A stretch of DNA of 64,000 nucleotides from Aestuariibaculum suncheonense (GCF_014596935.1 NZ_JACVXC010000002.1:379559-443558), one strand, 5' to 3'; positions 37,696-49,052 are shown, counted from the stretch's first letter. A program made the numbers and translations. The notes: a model not told the origin generated them from the letters alone.

Positions 37696-40600
37696 TTAAA
37701 ATGTTACATTTAGTCCTACCGTAAATGTTCTAGGTACAGGAAATTCACCATACTGTACTCCACCAACTTCAGGTGTGTCTCCGCTCATACTTTTAAAATA
37801 ATGTAAGTTGGAACCAGTTACATAAATGTTAAGTCTTTTAATTACATCTTTAAAATATTCAGTTGGAATATTATAGCTTAATGTAATTTCTCTCAACGCC
37901 AAGTAATCTCCTTTTTCCCAGAATTGTGAGTTACCTTCGGTTTGTAAACTACCAGCTCCTTCATTACCTCTCCAAACATTTTTAGAGCCATTAACAAATA
38001 CAAAACGAGGCCAGTTTGTATCAGTATTATCTGGGGTCCAAGAATCTAAAACCTCAATTGGTTGTTCAAGATTCCCTTGGGTTTGCCCATAACCTTTTGC
38101 TCTAATATGATTCCAGACTAAATGTCCTGTAGCAAAATCAGTTTTCACAAATAAATTGAAGTTTTTATATGCTAAACTTGTAGTGAAACCTCCTACAAAA
38201 TCAGGAGTTGTACGACCTATAACTTTTCTATCCAGGTTATTTATTACCCCATCTCCATTTTGGTCTACCCATTTTACATCTCCCGCCCAACGTTTGTTTC
38301 GGCTTGCTGCAGGCATGTATTCATCTGTAATGGCATTATCGGCATCAGCTTCAGCTTGTGTAGCATAAATTTTTTCTTGTTCAAAAGCAACTACTAAATC
38401 ACCACCATAACGTTTACCTTCCTGTAATCCGCCTACCCATTCTTCTTGTTGTGTTTTTGGATTCCAGATCAAAGTTCCTCCTTGTCTATTAAAATCATTA
38501 TCGTTATCAGGTAGACTTACAACGTAATTTCTATTTGAAGTAAATGTGGCTCCAAAATTCCAGGTTAAATCATCAGTTCTAATAATATCAGCATTTAACT
38601 GTAACTCAATACCCCTATTTCTTAAAGTTCCATTATTGGTTAAAATTGAACCAAAACCTGTATAATATGGTAGTAATTGATTTGCCAATTTATCTTCAAT
38701 ATCTCTAGAATAAACATCTGCAATTAATGATAATCTACTATCAAAAAATGACACATCAAGACCAGCATTTAATGTTGTTGACTTCTCCCAAACTAAATCC
38801 AGTGTTGGTAATGAAGAATTGGCATAACCTGTTTGTCCATTATAAACTCCTTGCTCTCCGTAAGAACCGTAAACTCCGTAATTACTTAATACATCAAGAT
38901 TACCGTTTACACCATAACTTAATCTAGGCTTTAAACTAGAAATAACATTGCTTATTGAACCGTTTTGAAAAAATGCTTCGTTATGGGCATTCCATCCTAA
39001 AGATAACCCTGGAAAGAACCCGAATTTTTCGTTTCCTAAACGTGAGGAGCCATCATTTCTGAAGGTAAATCCAACTAAATATTTATTATCAAAATCGTAC
39101 AATAATCTACCAAAAGCAGACACAATTACATATTCGGTTTCTGAAGTTGATGGAATACCGTCGGCTTCTGCTCCAGCATTTAATGTTTCTATTAAATCAG
39201 TTGGTGAGTTTCTTGTTGCTGCCGAAGATGCGAAATAATTATCTTTAAAATATTCTGTTCCAACCAAGGCATTAACATTGTGATTTCCAAAACTTTTCAT
39301 ATAATTTAAAGTTCCTGTTAACTGATTCCTTAATGTTCTTCCGAGTGAAACTCCAGCTCCTCTGGTTGTTATAAGAGGACCTGTGGTACTACCTGTTCTG
39401 TAAGCTCTATTAAAACTTTCGTTATGATTATTTATAGTGAAATGACTTCCATTTACGGAAAGCTTCAAATCATCAATAATCTTCCAATCTAATCCCACCG
39501 ATGCCGATAAACGCTGTTCTAAATTTTTTCTAACAAACTTATCTTGATAATACAGCGGATTACCAAAACCTTGATTTGTACCTACAGCATATTGATCAGA
39601 CCATGTACCGTCTGGATTACTATCAAAAGTTCTTGATGTTGAAGCCTGACCTTGAAATCTTCTAAAAACGGTATCTTCACCACCTAACGGGCTCTGATTT
39701 AAATTTGAATGAGAGTATAAAATATTAGAATTCACCTTTATACTTTCATTGATATTATACGATCCACTAAACTTTCCAGAATATCTTTTAAATCCGGACC
39801 CCAAAACCAAACCATCATTATCAAGTAAACCTAAGCCTAAATAATATGTTCCATTTTCATTTCCACCATCAAAAGACAAATAATGATCCTTTGTTTCACT
39901 ATTTTGATAAATACGGTCACCTACATTTTTGTTATCATAAAATAAAATGCTTCGTGAAGGATTTAATATATCTGGAATTGAACTCCATCCTGGTTGATTT
40001 AGTAAATATTCATTACTAGAAGTTAGAAGCTGTGTTGTATAAGGATCGTTAGTTGTATTATTTCCTGTTGCTGCTCCATTTTTACCATCTAAAAATGCGC
40101 CAAATGCACCAGCATTGTTAGCGACTTCTCTATACCATGCAATACCTTGTCTGTTATAATTTATATGATCGGCTGCTCCAATATATTTTTGATCATCTCT
40201 TTCATGATTGGTACTATACTTGTACTTATAATTTATGGAAGACTTACCTACTTTTCCTGTTTTGGTGGTTACTAAAATTACACCATTTGCAGCCCTTGCT
40301 CCATAAATAGCTGTTGCAGCAGCATCTTTTAACACTTCAATAGACTCAATATCATCTGAGTTTAAAGCATAAAATGAACTAGGAATTCCATCCACTAAAA
40401 TTAAAGGTGAATCATTACCGCTAAAATTGGTTCCTCCACGTAAAACAATAGAAGGTGTCGCACCCGGTTGTCCTGTAGTATTTGTTACACGTAAACCAGC
40501 AATAGTTCCTTGCAATGCAGTTGCAGCATTAGATCTTGTCGATGTTTCAAGTATTTCTGTATCTAATTTAGACACCGAGGTTGTTAAAGTTGTTCTGGTT

Positions 40601-40950
40601 TGTTGGCCATAACCAGTAATTACAACCTCGTTAAGCATTGCGACATCTGCCTTTAAGACAACATTAATTACTGCCGTAGAAGCAACAGTAATCTCGCTAG
40701 CTGTAAAACCAACATAAGTAACAACTAATACATCTCCCGCTTTAGCTTCAATAGAATAATTTCCATCAAAATCGGTAGTTGCACCTCTTTGTGTTCCCTT
40801 TACAATAACAGTCGCTCCTGGCAAAGGAATATTATCTCCCTCAGAAACAACTTGTCCTGTAATTACTTTTTCTTGTCCAAAACTTAAAATCGGAAAATTT
40901 AAAAGCAATAAAAATATCATACACATGATATTAAAGTCTCTTTTTTTCAT
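37696..40950 (-). CDS. SusC/RagA-type TonB-dependent receptor of the sialoglycan PUL
   Basis: A 1,084-residue outer-membrane importer. After the signal peptide (1-25) come a carboxypeptidase-regulatory-like domain (about 30-110; ITGQVVSEGDNIPLPGATV), the TonB box region (LNEVVITGYG), the plug (about 120-235; LQGTIAGLRV, IEVLKDAAATAIYGARAANG) and a barrel of about 22 strands ending in an aromatic residue (TFTVGLNVTF). SusC-type receptors import oligosaccharides bound by SusD. The gene starts its own transcription unit; a regulator palindrome is 35-53 bases upstream of its ATG. NanO of Bacteroides has the same role for sialic acid. Confidence 0.93.
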   Translation of the reverse strand: MKKRDFNIMCMIFLLLLNFPILSFGQEKVITGQVVSEGDNIPLPGATVIVKGTQRGATTDFDGNYSIEAKAGDVLVVTYVGFTASEITVASTAVINVVLKADVAMLNEVVITGYGQQTRTTLTTSVSKLDTEILETSTRSNAATALQGTIAGLRVTNTTGQPGATPSIVLRGGTNFSGNDSPLILVDGIPSSFYALNSDDIESIEVLKDAAATAIYGARAANGVILVTTKTGKVGKSSINYKYKYSTNHERDDQKYIGAADHINYNRQGIAWYREVANNAGAFGAFLDGKNGAATGNNTTNDPYTTQLLTSSNEYLLNQPGWSSIPDILNPSRSILFYDNKNVGDRIYQNSETKDHYLSFDGGNENGTYYLGLGLLDNDGLVLGSGFKRYSGKFSGSYNINESIKVNSNILYSHSNLNQSPLGGEDTVFRRFQGQASTSRTFDSNPDGTWSDQYAVGTNQGFGNPLYYQDKFVRKNLEQRLSASVGLDWKIIDDLKLSVNGSHFTINNHNESFNRAYRTGSTTGPLITTRGAGVSLGRTLRNQLTGTLNYMKSFGNHNVNALVGTEYFKDNYFASSAATRNSPTDLIETLNAGAEADGIPSTSETEYVIVSAFGRLLYDFDNKYLVGFTFRNDGSSRLGNEKFGFFPGLSLGWNAHNEAFFQNGSISNVISSLKPRLSYGVNGNLDVLSNYGVYGSYGEQGVYNGQTGYANSSLPTLDLVWEKSTTLNAGLDVSFFDSRLSLIADVYSRDIEDKLANQLLPYYTGFGSILTNNGTLRNRGIELQLNADIIRTDDLTWNFGATFTSNRNYVVSLPDNDNDFNRQGGTLIWNPKTQQEEWVGGLQEGKRYGGDLVVAFEQEKIYATQAEADADNAITDEYMPAASRNKRWAGDVKWVDQNGDGVINNLDRKVIGRTTPDFVGGFTTSLAYKNFNLFVKTDFATGHLVWNHIRAKGYGQTQGNLEQPIEVLDSWTPDNTDTNWPRFVFVNGSKNVWRGNEGAGSLQTEGNSQFWEKGDYLALREITLSYNIPTEYFKDVIKRLNIYVTGSNLHYFKSMSGDTPEVGGVQYGEFPVPRTFTVGLNVTF

Positions 40951-40984
40951 ACTTAGTAATTTGATTAGTTAAAATATCATAACA

Positions 40985-41003
40985 GTATTATGTAATACAT
41001 AAT
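40985..41003. promoter_or_regulatory. Putative NanR-like operator upstream of the sialoglycan susC
   Basis: GTATTATGTAATACATAAT region; the core ATTATGTAATACATAAT (40987-41003) is a perfect 8+8 palindrome around one base. It shares the TATTATGTA...ACATAAT layout with the sites at 19193 and 33848. A TTG on the minus strand lies next to it, so the bound protein would sit between -33 and -7 elements. Confidence 0.65.
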
Positions 41004-41527
41004 GCAATTTTATAATAAATTTTTAAGAATCCAAGTATAAATTTTCTAAAAAGGTTAAAAAATTGACTTTTGTAAAAAAAAAGAGGTGTTAAACAGATAA
41101 ATTACTTACATATAAATATTCCTAAATTAAATTAAGTCGATAATAATTAAGAATTTAGACCTAGACCAATTTATCCCAAGAACATGCGCATATAGAATTT
41201 ATATTCTTTTATTATAAAAATCAAATAACCCAAACAGAAATGGTTATATCATAAATAAAATCGAAGAAATAATGTATGAAAACAAAGATTTCTTATTTCG
41301 ACGTTAACAACTAAGGTTGTTTATGAGTATTAATTTAATTTCAAGAAAAACCTAAACCTTTTATTGAAAATTAATTTAGAGTGGCAGAAGTGGATAAATT
41401 ATATTTCTTAAATTGCTTAATATTAAAATATTAAAAAGTTAACACAAACCTGAACACGTTTGTGAACACGATTATAAGAAATTGGGCTCTGTGAACCCCA
41501 ATAAATGTGTTTTAGTGAACACGATTG
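41004..41527. other. AT-rich intergenic region with scattered GAACACG motifs
   Basis: About 520 bases without a gene. GAACACG occurs at 41452, 41464 and 41517, and three more times inside the integrase remnant (41664, 41676, 41688), six copies in 243 bases. A weak stem ATTGGG/CCCAAT lies near 41480-41502. The rest, 41010-41440, is AT-rich and shows nothing I recognise. Confidence 0.5.
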
Positions 41528-41575
41528 TTGAGTTCATAACCCGGAAGTCGCGGGATCGTGCCCCGCTCTCGCTAC
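41528..41575 (+). other. 3' half of a tRNA with CAU anticodon (att-site scar)
   Basis: Seen: TTCATAA anticodon loop with CAT at 41535-41537, a 3' anticodon strand CCCGG, a variable region, a T arm with stem GCGGG/CCCGC around a 7-base loop (ATCGTGC) and an acceptor 3' strand TCTCGCTAC. The 5' half (acceptor strand and D arm) is missing, and the 5' anticodon strand TTGAG no longer pairs well with CCCGG. The 3' anticodon strand CCCGG after TCATAA is most like initiator tRNA-fMet. Such half tRNAs arise when an integrative element recombines in the anticodon loop. It is not a working tRNA. Confidence 0.7.
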
Positions 41576-41599
41576 AAAATGTAATCAATTAACGATTTA

Positions 41600-41621
41600 G
41601 GTTTTCTAAACCGTTTTTTTT
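41600..41621 (+). terminator. Small hairpin with T run after the tRNA half
   Basis: GGTTT (41600-41604), loop TCT, AAACC (41608-41612), then G and eight T. It could be the terminator of the former tRNA gene, or of short transcripts ahead of the integrase remnant. Confidence 0.6.
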
Positions 41622-41878
41622 ATGTCTTATCTAAATGAATTTCTTACATTTGATTTCAAAAGTGAACACGTTTTTGAACACGATTTGGAACACGATTTGA
41701 GTAAAAGCCCCCAATTTTCAACCCCAAAAATCTATACAGCTAACGGCAATTTAGACAAGCGTTGGTATGTTTATTTTTCATTCCGTAATCCTGTAACAGG
41801 AAATTAGAGCGAATGAAAAACATCTATGGTATAGCCAATACGTATAAAAAGAAAGAAGATCGGCTTTCCACTTCCTAA
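41622..41878 (+). pseudogene. N-terminal remnant of a tyrosine-recombinase integrase, frameshifted
   Basis: A 61-codon frame starts at ATG 41622 and contains PKIYTANGNLDKRWYVYFSF followed by RNPVTG, the typical N-terminal arm of flavobacterial phage/ICE-type site-specific integrases. It stops at a TAG (41805-41807). In the +1-corrected frame the family sequence goes on: LERMKNIYGIANTYKKKEDR follows at once, so one A was lost from the run near 41801-41804. The continued frame ends at TAA 41876-41878; the catalytic domain is absent. It directly follows the tRNA half, which fits an integrase next to its attachment site. The element itself has been lost or left only this end. Confidence 0.8.
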
Positions 41879-41951
41879 ATCTAAAAGAACAGACTTATTT
41901 CACTAATAAAACTAAAAAAAATCAACCTATTAACTAAACAGACTCTTACAA

Positions 41952-42962
41952 TCAAATATTATTCATTTCTCTCATAACCTCCGAAAAACGTTCAACCGAA
42001 TACAATCTATCATTTACATCATATACATTTGTAGAAACAATTAATTCATCTGCCTGAGTTTGCTCCAAGAAAGCTTTTACTTTCTCCTTAACCGTTTCTT
42101 TACTTCCTATGAAACTGTATTTAATCATATTCTGGATTTGAGGGTGCTGAATAATCTCTTCCAAATCTGACGTCATTTCTGTTGGAGGATTCAAATAGTC
42201 GCGCTTGCCGGTAAACATCCCTATAATCATTCTTAAAGACGAGGTAAATAAGCGTTTTGCTTCTGCATCGGTATCAGCAATAATAACATTAACCCCAGCA
42301 ATTACATAAGGCGAATCCAAATCTACCGAAGGTTTAAACTGGCTTCTATAAATCGCTAAAGCTTCATCTAAATATGCCGTTGCAAAATGACTCGCAAAAG
42401 CGTATGGCAATCCTTTTTTAGACGCCAAATGTGCGCTGTCGGTACTGCTTCCTAAAATATATATAGGCACTTCCACCCCTTCAGCAACAACCGCCCTTAC
42501 TTTTGCAGATTCATTCTGTTTTGAAAATAACATTTGAATTTGCTCCACATCATTAGGAAACGAATGTGACGCCTGTAAAAAATCAGATTTTATAGCTAAC
42601 GCCGTATCTCGATCTGTACCCGGAGCTCTACCCAATCCTAAATCAATTCGATTGGGATACAAATTCCCTAAGGTTCCAAATTGCTCAGCCACAACTAAAG
42701 GCGAATGATTTGGCAGCATCACTCCGCCCGATCCTACACGAATTACAGATGTCATTTCTGCAATATGACCTATTAAAACCGTAGGCGCATTACTTCCTAC
42801 AGCCATCATATTATGGTGTTCTGCAAACCAGATGCGTGTATATCCCAACTCTTCAGCTTTCTGCGCCAATTTAACCGAATTAGCATAAGTTTGTTGAACA
42901 GATTGTCCTTTGGATATTAATGCTAATTCTAAAATAGAATACGCTGTTTGTTTTGAATTCAT
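41952..42962 (-). CDS. Luciferase-like (LLM-class) flavin-dependent oxidoreductase
   Basis: A 336-residue TIM-barrel protein of the bacterial luciferase superfamily. Family marks are YTRIWFAEHHNM, SVIRVGSGGVMLPNHSPL, VAEQFGTLGNLYPNRIDLGL and GRAPGTD, and IYILGSSTDSAHLA, the set found in the MsnO8/YhbW-like group (single-component annotation luciferase-like monooxygenase, alkanal-type). It uses reduced FMN or F420; the flavobacterial context makes FMN more likely. Cytoplasmic. It stands alone, convergent to no gene, with the integrase scar on its left and the HxlR gene 90 bases to the right on the same strand. Substrate unknown. Confidence 0.88.
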   Translation of the reverse strand: MNSKQTAYSILELALISKGQSVQQTYANSVKLAQKAEELGYTRIWFAEHHNMMAVGSNAPTVLIGHIAEMTSVIRVGSGGVMLPNHSPLVVAEQFGTLGNLYPNRIDLGLGRAPGTDRDTALAIKSDFLQASHSFPNDVEQIQMLFSKQNESAKVRAVVAEGVEVPIYILGSSTDSAHLASKKGLPYAFASHFATAYLDEALAIYRSQFKPSVDLDSPYVIAGVNVIIADTDAEAKRLFTSSLRMIIGMFTGKRDYLNPPTEMTSDLEEIIQHPQIQNMIKYSFIGSKETVKEKVKAFLEQTQADELIVSTNVYDVNDRLYSVERFSEVMREMNNI

Positions 42963-43052
42963 AGTCTTACAATCTCCTTTTCAATAGATTTTATCTGTTG
43001 CAAAGTTCATGAAATTAAAACGAAACATGGTGGTAAACTCAGATTTAACATG

Positions 43053-43433
43053 TTACTTCCGTGTCACCAACTCATAATGTTTCCTTGAGGTTTTAATGGC
43101 ATTGATATGTGTTTTAGACCAATCTACCAAATTATGAATCAACGGTAAAAGCGATTGTGCTCTCGCTGTTAACTCATATTCAACTTTTGGCGGAACTTGC
43201 GGATAAATGGTGCGTTTCACTAATCCATCAGCCTCCAGGCTCTTTAATGTAACACTCAACATTTTTTGAGATATCGTGGAGATATAAGTATGCAACTCGT
43301 TAAATCGTAGCACCTGTTGTTCTTCTAAAACCAGCAGAACTAATAAAGTCCATTTATTTCCAATACGATCCAACACATTTCTCACCGGACATTCATCTAC
43401 ATTACTATATTTTTTTAATATTTCTTGATCCAT
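43053..43433 (-). CDS. HxlR-family transcriptional regulator
   Basis: A 126-residue winged-helix protein of the HxlR type: CPVRNVLDRIGNKWTLLVLL at 17-36 carries the conserved Cys, followed by the recognition region TISQKMLSVTLKSLEADGLV and the wing KVEYELTARA. Many members respond to electrophiles such as quinones or aldehydes through this Cys. The gene is divergent to a QorB-like quinone reductase gene, with 160 bases between the starts, a typical regulator-target pair. It probably binds the AAACGTAA repeats described in the shared region. Confidence 0.9.
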   Translation of the reverse strand: MDQEILKKYSNVDECPVRNVLDRIGNKWTLLVLLVLEEQQVLRFNELHTYISTISQKMLSVTLKSLEADGLVKRTIYPQVPPKVEYELTARAQSLLPLIHNLVDWSKTHINAIKTSRKHYELVTRK

Positions 43434-43462
43434 AGCATTTTGATTATCATAAAAACTAACCT

Positions 43463-43524
43463 AAACGTAAGTATCCAACTCAAACGTAACCTATTGCAAA
43501 TAAAATAATTATATTATATATTTG
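43463..43524 (+). promoter_or_regulatory. Promoter of the QorB-like gene with possible HxlR sites
   Basis: A bacteroidetal promoter: TTG at 43494-43496, 20 bases of spacing, and TATATTTG at 43517-43524. Two direct AAACGTAA octamers (43463-43470 and 43482-43489), 19 bases apart, lie just upstream and are candidates for HxlR binding. Confidence 0.65.
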
Positions 43525-43593
43525 ACTTACTAAAAGTTAGTTAAATACTTTTATAAATCAAATATACAATAGAAATCTTAATAAACATAAATT

Positions 43594-44436
43594 ATGAAAA
43601 TAGGAATAACAGGAGCTACTGGTCAATTAGGTCAACTTGTAGTTGAAGAACTTAAAAAAAGAGAAAATAGTGATCATCTTGTAGCGCTGGTTCGTTCAAC
43701 AGAAAAAGCTAAAGGATTAGGAATTGAGGCTTGTGAGTTTGACTATAACAATCCTGAAAGTTTAGAAAGAGCCCTTCTCGACATTGATCGTTTAGTTTTT
43801 ATTTCGGCCAATGAAATTGGACAACGAGCAAGACAACATAAAAACGTGATAGATGCTGCTAAAAAATCTAACGTAAATTGGGTGGTTTACACAAGTCTTC
43901 TTCGTGCTGACACCTCTACTTTAAGTTTAGCAGGTGAACACTTGGCTACAGAACAAGAACTTAAAAATTCAGGTCTAGACTTTACTATCCTACGTAATGG
44001 CTGGTATACCGAAAATTACACAGCGTCTATACCTAGTGCTATTCAAAATGGAGCTTTTATTGGTAGTGCCGGAGATGCGAAAATTTCGTCAGCTGCTCGA
44101 TTAGATTATGCTGAGGCTCTAGCTATAGTTATTAGCGATGAAAACAATAAAGGAAAAACATTTGAACTTGCCGGAGATAAAAGTTACACCTTAACCGATT
44201 TGGCTTCTGAAATCTCTAAACAAACAGGAAAAGAGATCCCTTATAAAAACTTACCAGAAGAAGCATACGCTGGTATTTTATTGCAAGTAGGACTTCCAGA
44301 GGGTTTAGCTAAAGGACTAGCCAATTGGGATGTCTCGGCTTCAAAAGGCGATTTATTCGAAGCCAATCATCAACTTTCTAATTTGTTAGGAAGACCAACA
44401 ACACCTTTAGCCAAATCAATAAGTGAGGTTTTATAA
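43594..44436 (+). CDS. NmrA/QorB-like NAD(P)H:quinone oxidoreductase
   Basis: A 280-residue atypical short-chain dehydrogenase of the NmrA/QOR2 group. The Rossmann fingerprint GITGATGQLGQLV opens the chain, LVFISANEIGQRARQHKNVI and VVYTSLLRAD follow, and ILRNGWYTENY matches E. coli QorB (YtfG). No classic Tyr-xxx-Lys pair, as usual in this group. It would reduce quinones with NADPH and thereby protect against electrophiles. Control by the divergent HxlR regulator is likely. A strong terminator follows its stop, partly preceding the next gene. Confidence 0.87.
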   Translation: MKIGITGATGQLGQLVVEELKKRENSDHLVALVRSTEKAKGLGIEACEFDYNNPESLERALLDIDRLVFISANEIGQRARQHKNVIDAAKKSNVNWVVYTSLLRADTSTLSLAGEHLATEQELKNSGLDFTILRNGWYTENYTASIPSAIQNGAFIGSAGDAKISSAARLDYAEALAIVISDENNKGKTFELAGDKSYTLTDLASEISKQTGKEIPYKNLPEEAYAGILLQVGLPEGLAKGLANWDVSASKGDLFEANHQLSNLLGRPTTPLAKSISEVL

Positions 44437-44442
44437 ATCAGT

Positions 44443-44474
44443 AAAAGGATTCTGCTTTTTTGGAATCCTTTTTT
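44443..44474 (+). terminator. Intrinsic terminator after the QorB-like gene
   Basis: AAAAGGATTC (44443-44452) pairs perfectly with GAATCCTTTT (44463-44472) around a 10-base loop, and a T run continues to 44474. It lies only 7 bases after the stop and 18 bases before the next ATG. Confidence 0.92.
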
Positions 44475-44491
44475 ATAACTTCCTTTTTAAA

Positions 44492-45373
44492 ATGGATAGA
44501 AAAAACTTCTTAAAATCCTTGGCTGTATTGCCTCTAATTGGCTCAAGTATGAATTTAAAAGATTTAGATAAAATGACCTCTTCCATGAATAATACAGAAA
44601 AAATGCCTGTATTATTTCTTGGTCACGGAAGCCCGATGAATGCTATTGAGGAAAATGAATTTGTTCAAAATTTCAGAAAATTAGGTCAGGAACTTACCAA
44701 ACCAAATGCCATTTTATGCATCTCTGCTCACTGGGAAACACGTGGAACTTTTGTAACTACCATGCAAAACCCACCAACCATTCACGACTTTGGAGGGTTT
44801 CCGCAAGAGTTGTTTGACGTGCAGTACCCGGCTCCCGGAAGCCCTGAATTGGCTCAGGAAACAAAAAAACTAATTACTAAAACCGAAGTTGGTTTAGACA
44901 AAAAATGGGGTCTTGATCATGGCGCATGGAGTGTTATTAAACACCTCTACCCTAACGCTGATATTCCGGTAATTCAGATGAGTATTGATTATACGCAATC
45001 TCCTAAAGATCATTACGAACTTGCACAACAGCTTAATAAATTAAGGCACAAAGGCGTATTGATTGTTGGAAGTGGAAATATGGTACACAATCTGCGTATG
45101 GTAGCTTGGAATAGATTAAATGAAGAATATGCTTATGACTGGGCCACTGAGGCTAATGAAAAAATGAAAACCTTTATTTTAGATAACGATCATGATAGTC
45201 TTATCAATTTCAGGTCACAAGGTAAAGCTTTCGATTTGGCTATTCCAACACCCGAACATTATTTACCACTACTTTACACTTTAGCTTTAAAAGAAGAAAA
45301 CGAAAAAGTAACTTTATTTAACGATAAACCAGTAGCTGGATCATTAACCATGACCTCATTAAAAATAGATTAG
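44492..45373 (+). CDS. ygiD: DODA-type extradiol aromatic ring-opening dioxygenase (YgiD-like)
   Basis: A 293-residue member of the LigB/DODA family (4,5-DOPA extradiol dioxygenase). Metal and catalytic residues lie in LFLGHGSPMN, ISAHWETRGT, DHGAWSVIKHLYP and the late HYLPLLYTLA. I start it at ATG 44492: a longer frame from 44423 would run through the terminator stem. The N-terminus DRKNFLKSLAVLPLIG resembles a Tat signal with an Arg-Lys pair, so the enzyme may be exported, unlike E. coli YgiD. The natural substrate is unclear; catechols and DOPA are known for relatives. It is convergent with the starch PUL operon. Confidence 0.87.
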   Translation: MDRKNFLKSLAVLPLIGSSMNLKDLDKMTSSMNNTEKMPVLFLGHGSPMNAIEENEFVQNFRKLGQELTKPNAILCISAHWETRGTFVTTMQNPPTIHDFGGFPQELFDVQYPAPGSPELAQETKKLITKTEVGLDKKWGLDHGAWSVIKHLYPNADIPVIQMSIDYTQSPKDHYELAQQLNKLRHKGVLIVGSGNMVHNLRMVAWNRLNEEYAYDWATEANEKMKTFILDNDHDSLINFRSQGKAFDLAIPTPEHYLPLLYTLALKEENEKVTLFNDKPVAGSLTMTSLKID

Positions 45374-45392
45374 AATTTATTTTAATTGAATC

Positions 45393-45425
45393 AAAAAAAA
45401 AAAAGCGGCTTGAATCTCAAGCCGC
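45393..45425 (-). terminator. Terminator of the maltose/starch minus-strand operon
   Basis: A 9-bp GC-rich stem GCGGCTTGA (45405-45413), loop ATC, TCAAGCCGC (45417-45425). The 12-base A run at 45393-45404 becomes a U tract for minus-strand transcripts. It may also weakly stop ygiD transcripts from the other side. Confidence 0.92.
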
Positions 45426-45468
45426 CCTTTATTATGATATTAATACTTTTCGTCCCTTCAAAATCTTC

Positions 45469-47595
<2,127 letters not shown>

Positions 47596-47606
47596 TTAGT
47601 TATTTA

Positions 47607-49052
47607 TTATTTACCTATTAGAATTTTATATTCCCAAGGTTTTAATGTTAGCTGATTAGCTTGTTTTAATTCTGAAATCGTACCAGTGTTAAAATCTGTA
47701 AACTGTCCTGTTATAGGTACATTAACTTCTTGTTCTGCTTTTGAAAAATTACCAATGAAAACCAATTTATCTTGTTCTTTGTGTCGTTCCAAAACCAAAA
47801 CATCTTTATTTTCAACATTTATAATATTAAGTCCTGCAGAAACTTTACCTCCATTTAAGGCCTTATTGGTATTTTTAAGCTTACCTAATTCCTCTAATAC
47901 ATTCCAGGTTTCACCTTTTGTTTTCGGGATAGAATCTTTTTCAAAAAATTTTAAACGGTAATCTAAACCATATTCCTGACCCGAATAAATTAACGGCATG
48001 CCCGGCATTATATAAGTTAGGGCCGTCATTAAATTAGAAGCCTCACCTAAGCGTTCTTTTACGGTTCCATTCCATGAATTTTCATCGTGATTGGTCACAA
48101 AATTCATTAAAATATCATCCGATTCATATTCCGTTTTGATTTTGTCTATATAAGTTTTTATATCACTTACATTCATTTTTCCCTGAGCCACTTCATTCAA
48201 AATATGATGAAACTCCCAGCCATAAGCCATATCGAATAAATTAGCTTTTAAAAGTTCAGGCTGAGATGCCTCAGCTAACATAAAAATGTCCTTTTTTGCT
48301 CTCAACTCAGGAATAGCCTGCATCCAAAAATCGGTTGGCACATTACTTGCCACATCACAACGGAATCCGTCAACGTTTTCTTCGGTAATCCAATAACTCA
48401 TATCGGCAATCATTTCCTTTCGCATCTCAGAATTATCATAGTTTAAATCAGCCACATCGCCCCACCCCCAAGATTCACCTGTATCAGGATTAATAGGATC
48501 GATAATCTCGCCCTTATCATTTTGCGTGTAATAATCCGGGTGATTTTTTATCCATTCGTGATCCCAACCTGTGTGATTAGGCACCCAATCCAAAATCACG
48601 TAAATATCATTATCGTGAGCGGTTTTTATCAGGTTTCTGAAATCTTCTATGGTTCCGAATTCCGGATTTATTTTGGTATAATCTGAAACCGCGTAATAGC
48701 TCCCTAACATTTTGGCTCGTTCAGCTTTATCTTCAATTTTATAAGCAAAATCACCTCCTGTAGCTTTTCTATTGGTTTCTGAAATAGGAAACACCGGCAT
48801 CAACCAAATGATTTTAACGCCTAATTGTTTTAACTGCGGAATATCTTTTGTAAATGCTTCAAACGACCCTTCTTTAGAATACTGACGAATATTAGCTTCA
48901 TAAATCACAGCAGATTCTAAAACTTCATTATTGATGGGCGCAAGCACCTTTACTTCCTGAGAAATTTCAGTTTCCTGCACAACCTCTTTCTTTTCATTTT
49001 TACAGGAAATGAATACAATTAAGGCTGGTACCAATAACATTATTTTTTTCAT
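47607..49052 (-). CDS. GH13 alpha-amylase-family lipoprotein
   Basis: A 481-residue family 13 enzyme with lipobox (FISC, Cys17). The four conserved regions are present: DWVPNH, GFRCDV (Asp233, nucleophile), LAEAS (Glu261, acid/base) and NHDE (Asp323). A short C-terminal beta domain ends the chain; no starch-binding module is visible. It therefore probably acts on oligosaccharides in the periplasm or at the surface. It lies 13 bases after the larger GH13 gene and 26 bases before susB. Product specificity (maltose, glucose or transglycosylation) cannot be read. Confidence 0.92.
   Translation of the reverse strand: MKKIMLLVPALIVFISCKNEKKEVVQETEISQEVKVLAPINNEVLESAVIYEANIRQYSKEGSFEAFTKDIPQLKQLGVKIIWLMPVFPISETNRKATGGDFAYKIEDKAERAKMLGSYYAVSDYTKINPEFGTIEDFRNLIKTAHDNDIYVILDWVPNHTGWDHEWIKNHPDYYTQNDKGEIIDPINPDTGESWGWGDVADLNYDNSEMRKEMIADMSYWITEENVDGFRCDVASNVPTDFWMQAIPELRAKKDIFMLAEASQPELLKANLFDMAYGWEFHHILNEVAQGKMNVSDIKTYIDKIKTEYESDDILMNFVTNHDENSWNGTVKERLGEASNLMTALTYIMPGMPLIYSGQEYGLDYRLKFFEKDSIPKTKGETWNVLEELGKLKNTNKALNGGKVSAGLNIINVENKDVLVLERHKEQDKLVFIGNFSKAEQEVNVPITGQFTDFNTGTISELKQANQLTLKPWEYKILIGK

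Noticed and set aside
41528-41575. Complete tRNA gene
   Set aside because: No D arm or 5' acceptor strand upstream, and the 5' anticodon strand does not pair well with the 3' strand.
41452-41694. GAACACG repeats as a CRISPR array
   Set aside because: The unit is only seven bases, spacing is irregular, and part of it lies inside coding sequence.
41622-41807. Intact 61-residue protein next to the tRNA half
   Set aside because: The family sequence continues in the next frame right after the stop, so it is a frameshifted integrase remnant.
44423-44491. N-terminal extension of the dioxygenase
   Set aside because: It overlaps the QorB-like stop and translates the terminator hairpin; ATG 44492 gives a normal N-terminus.
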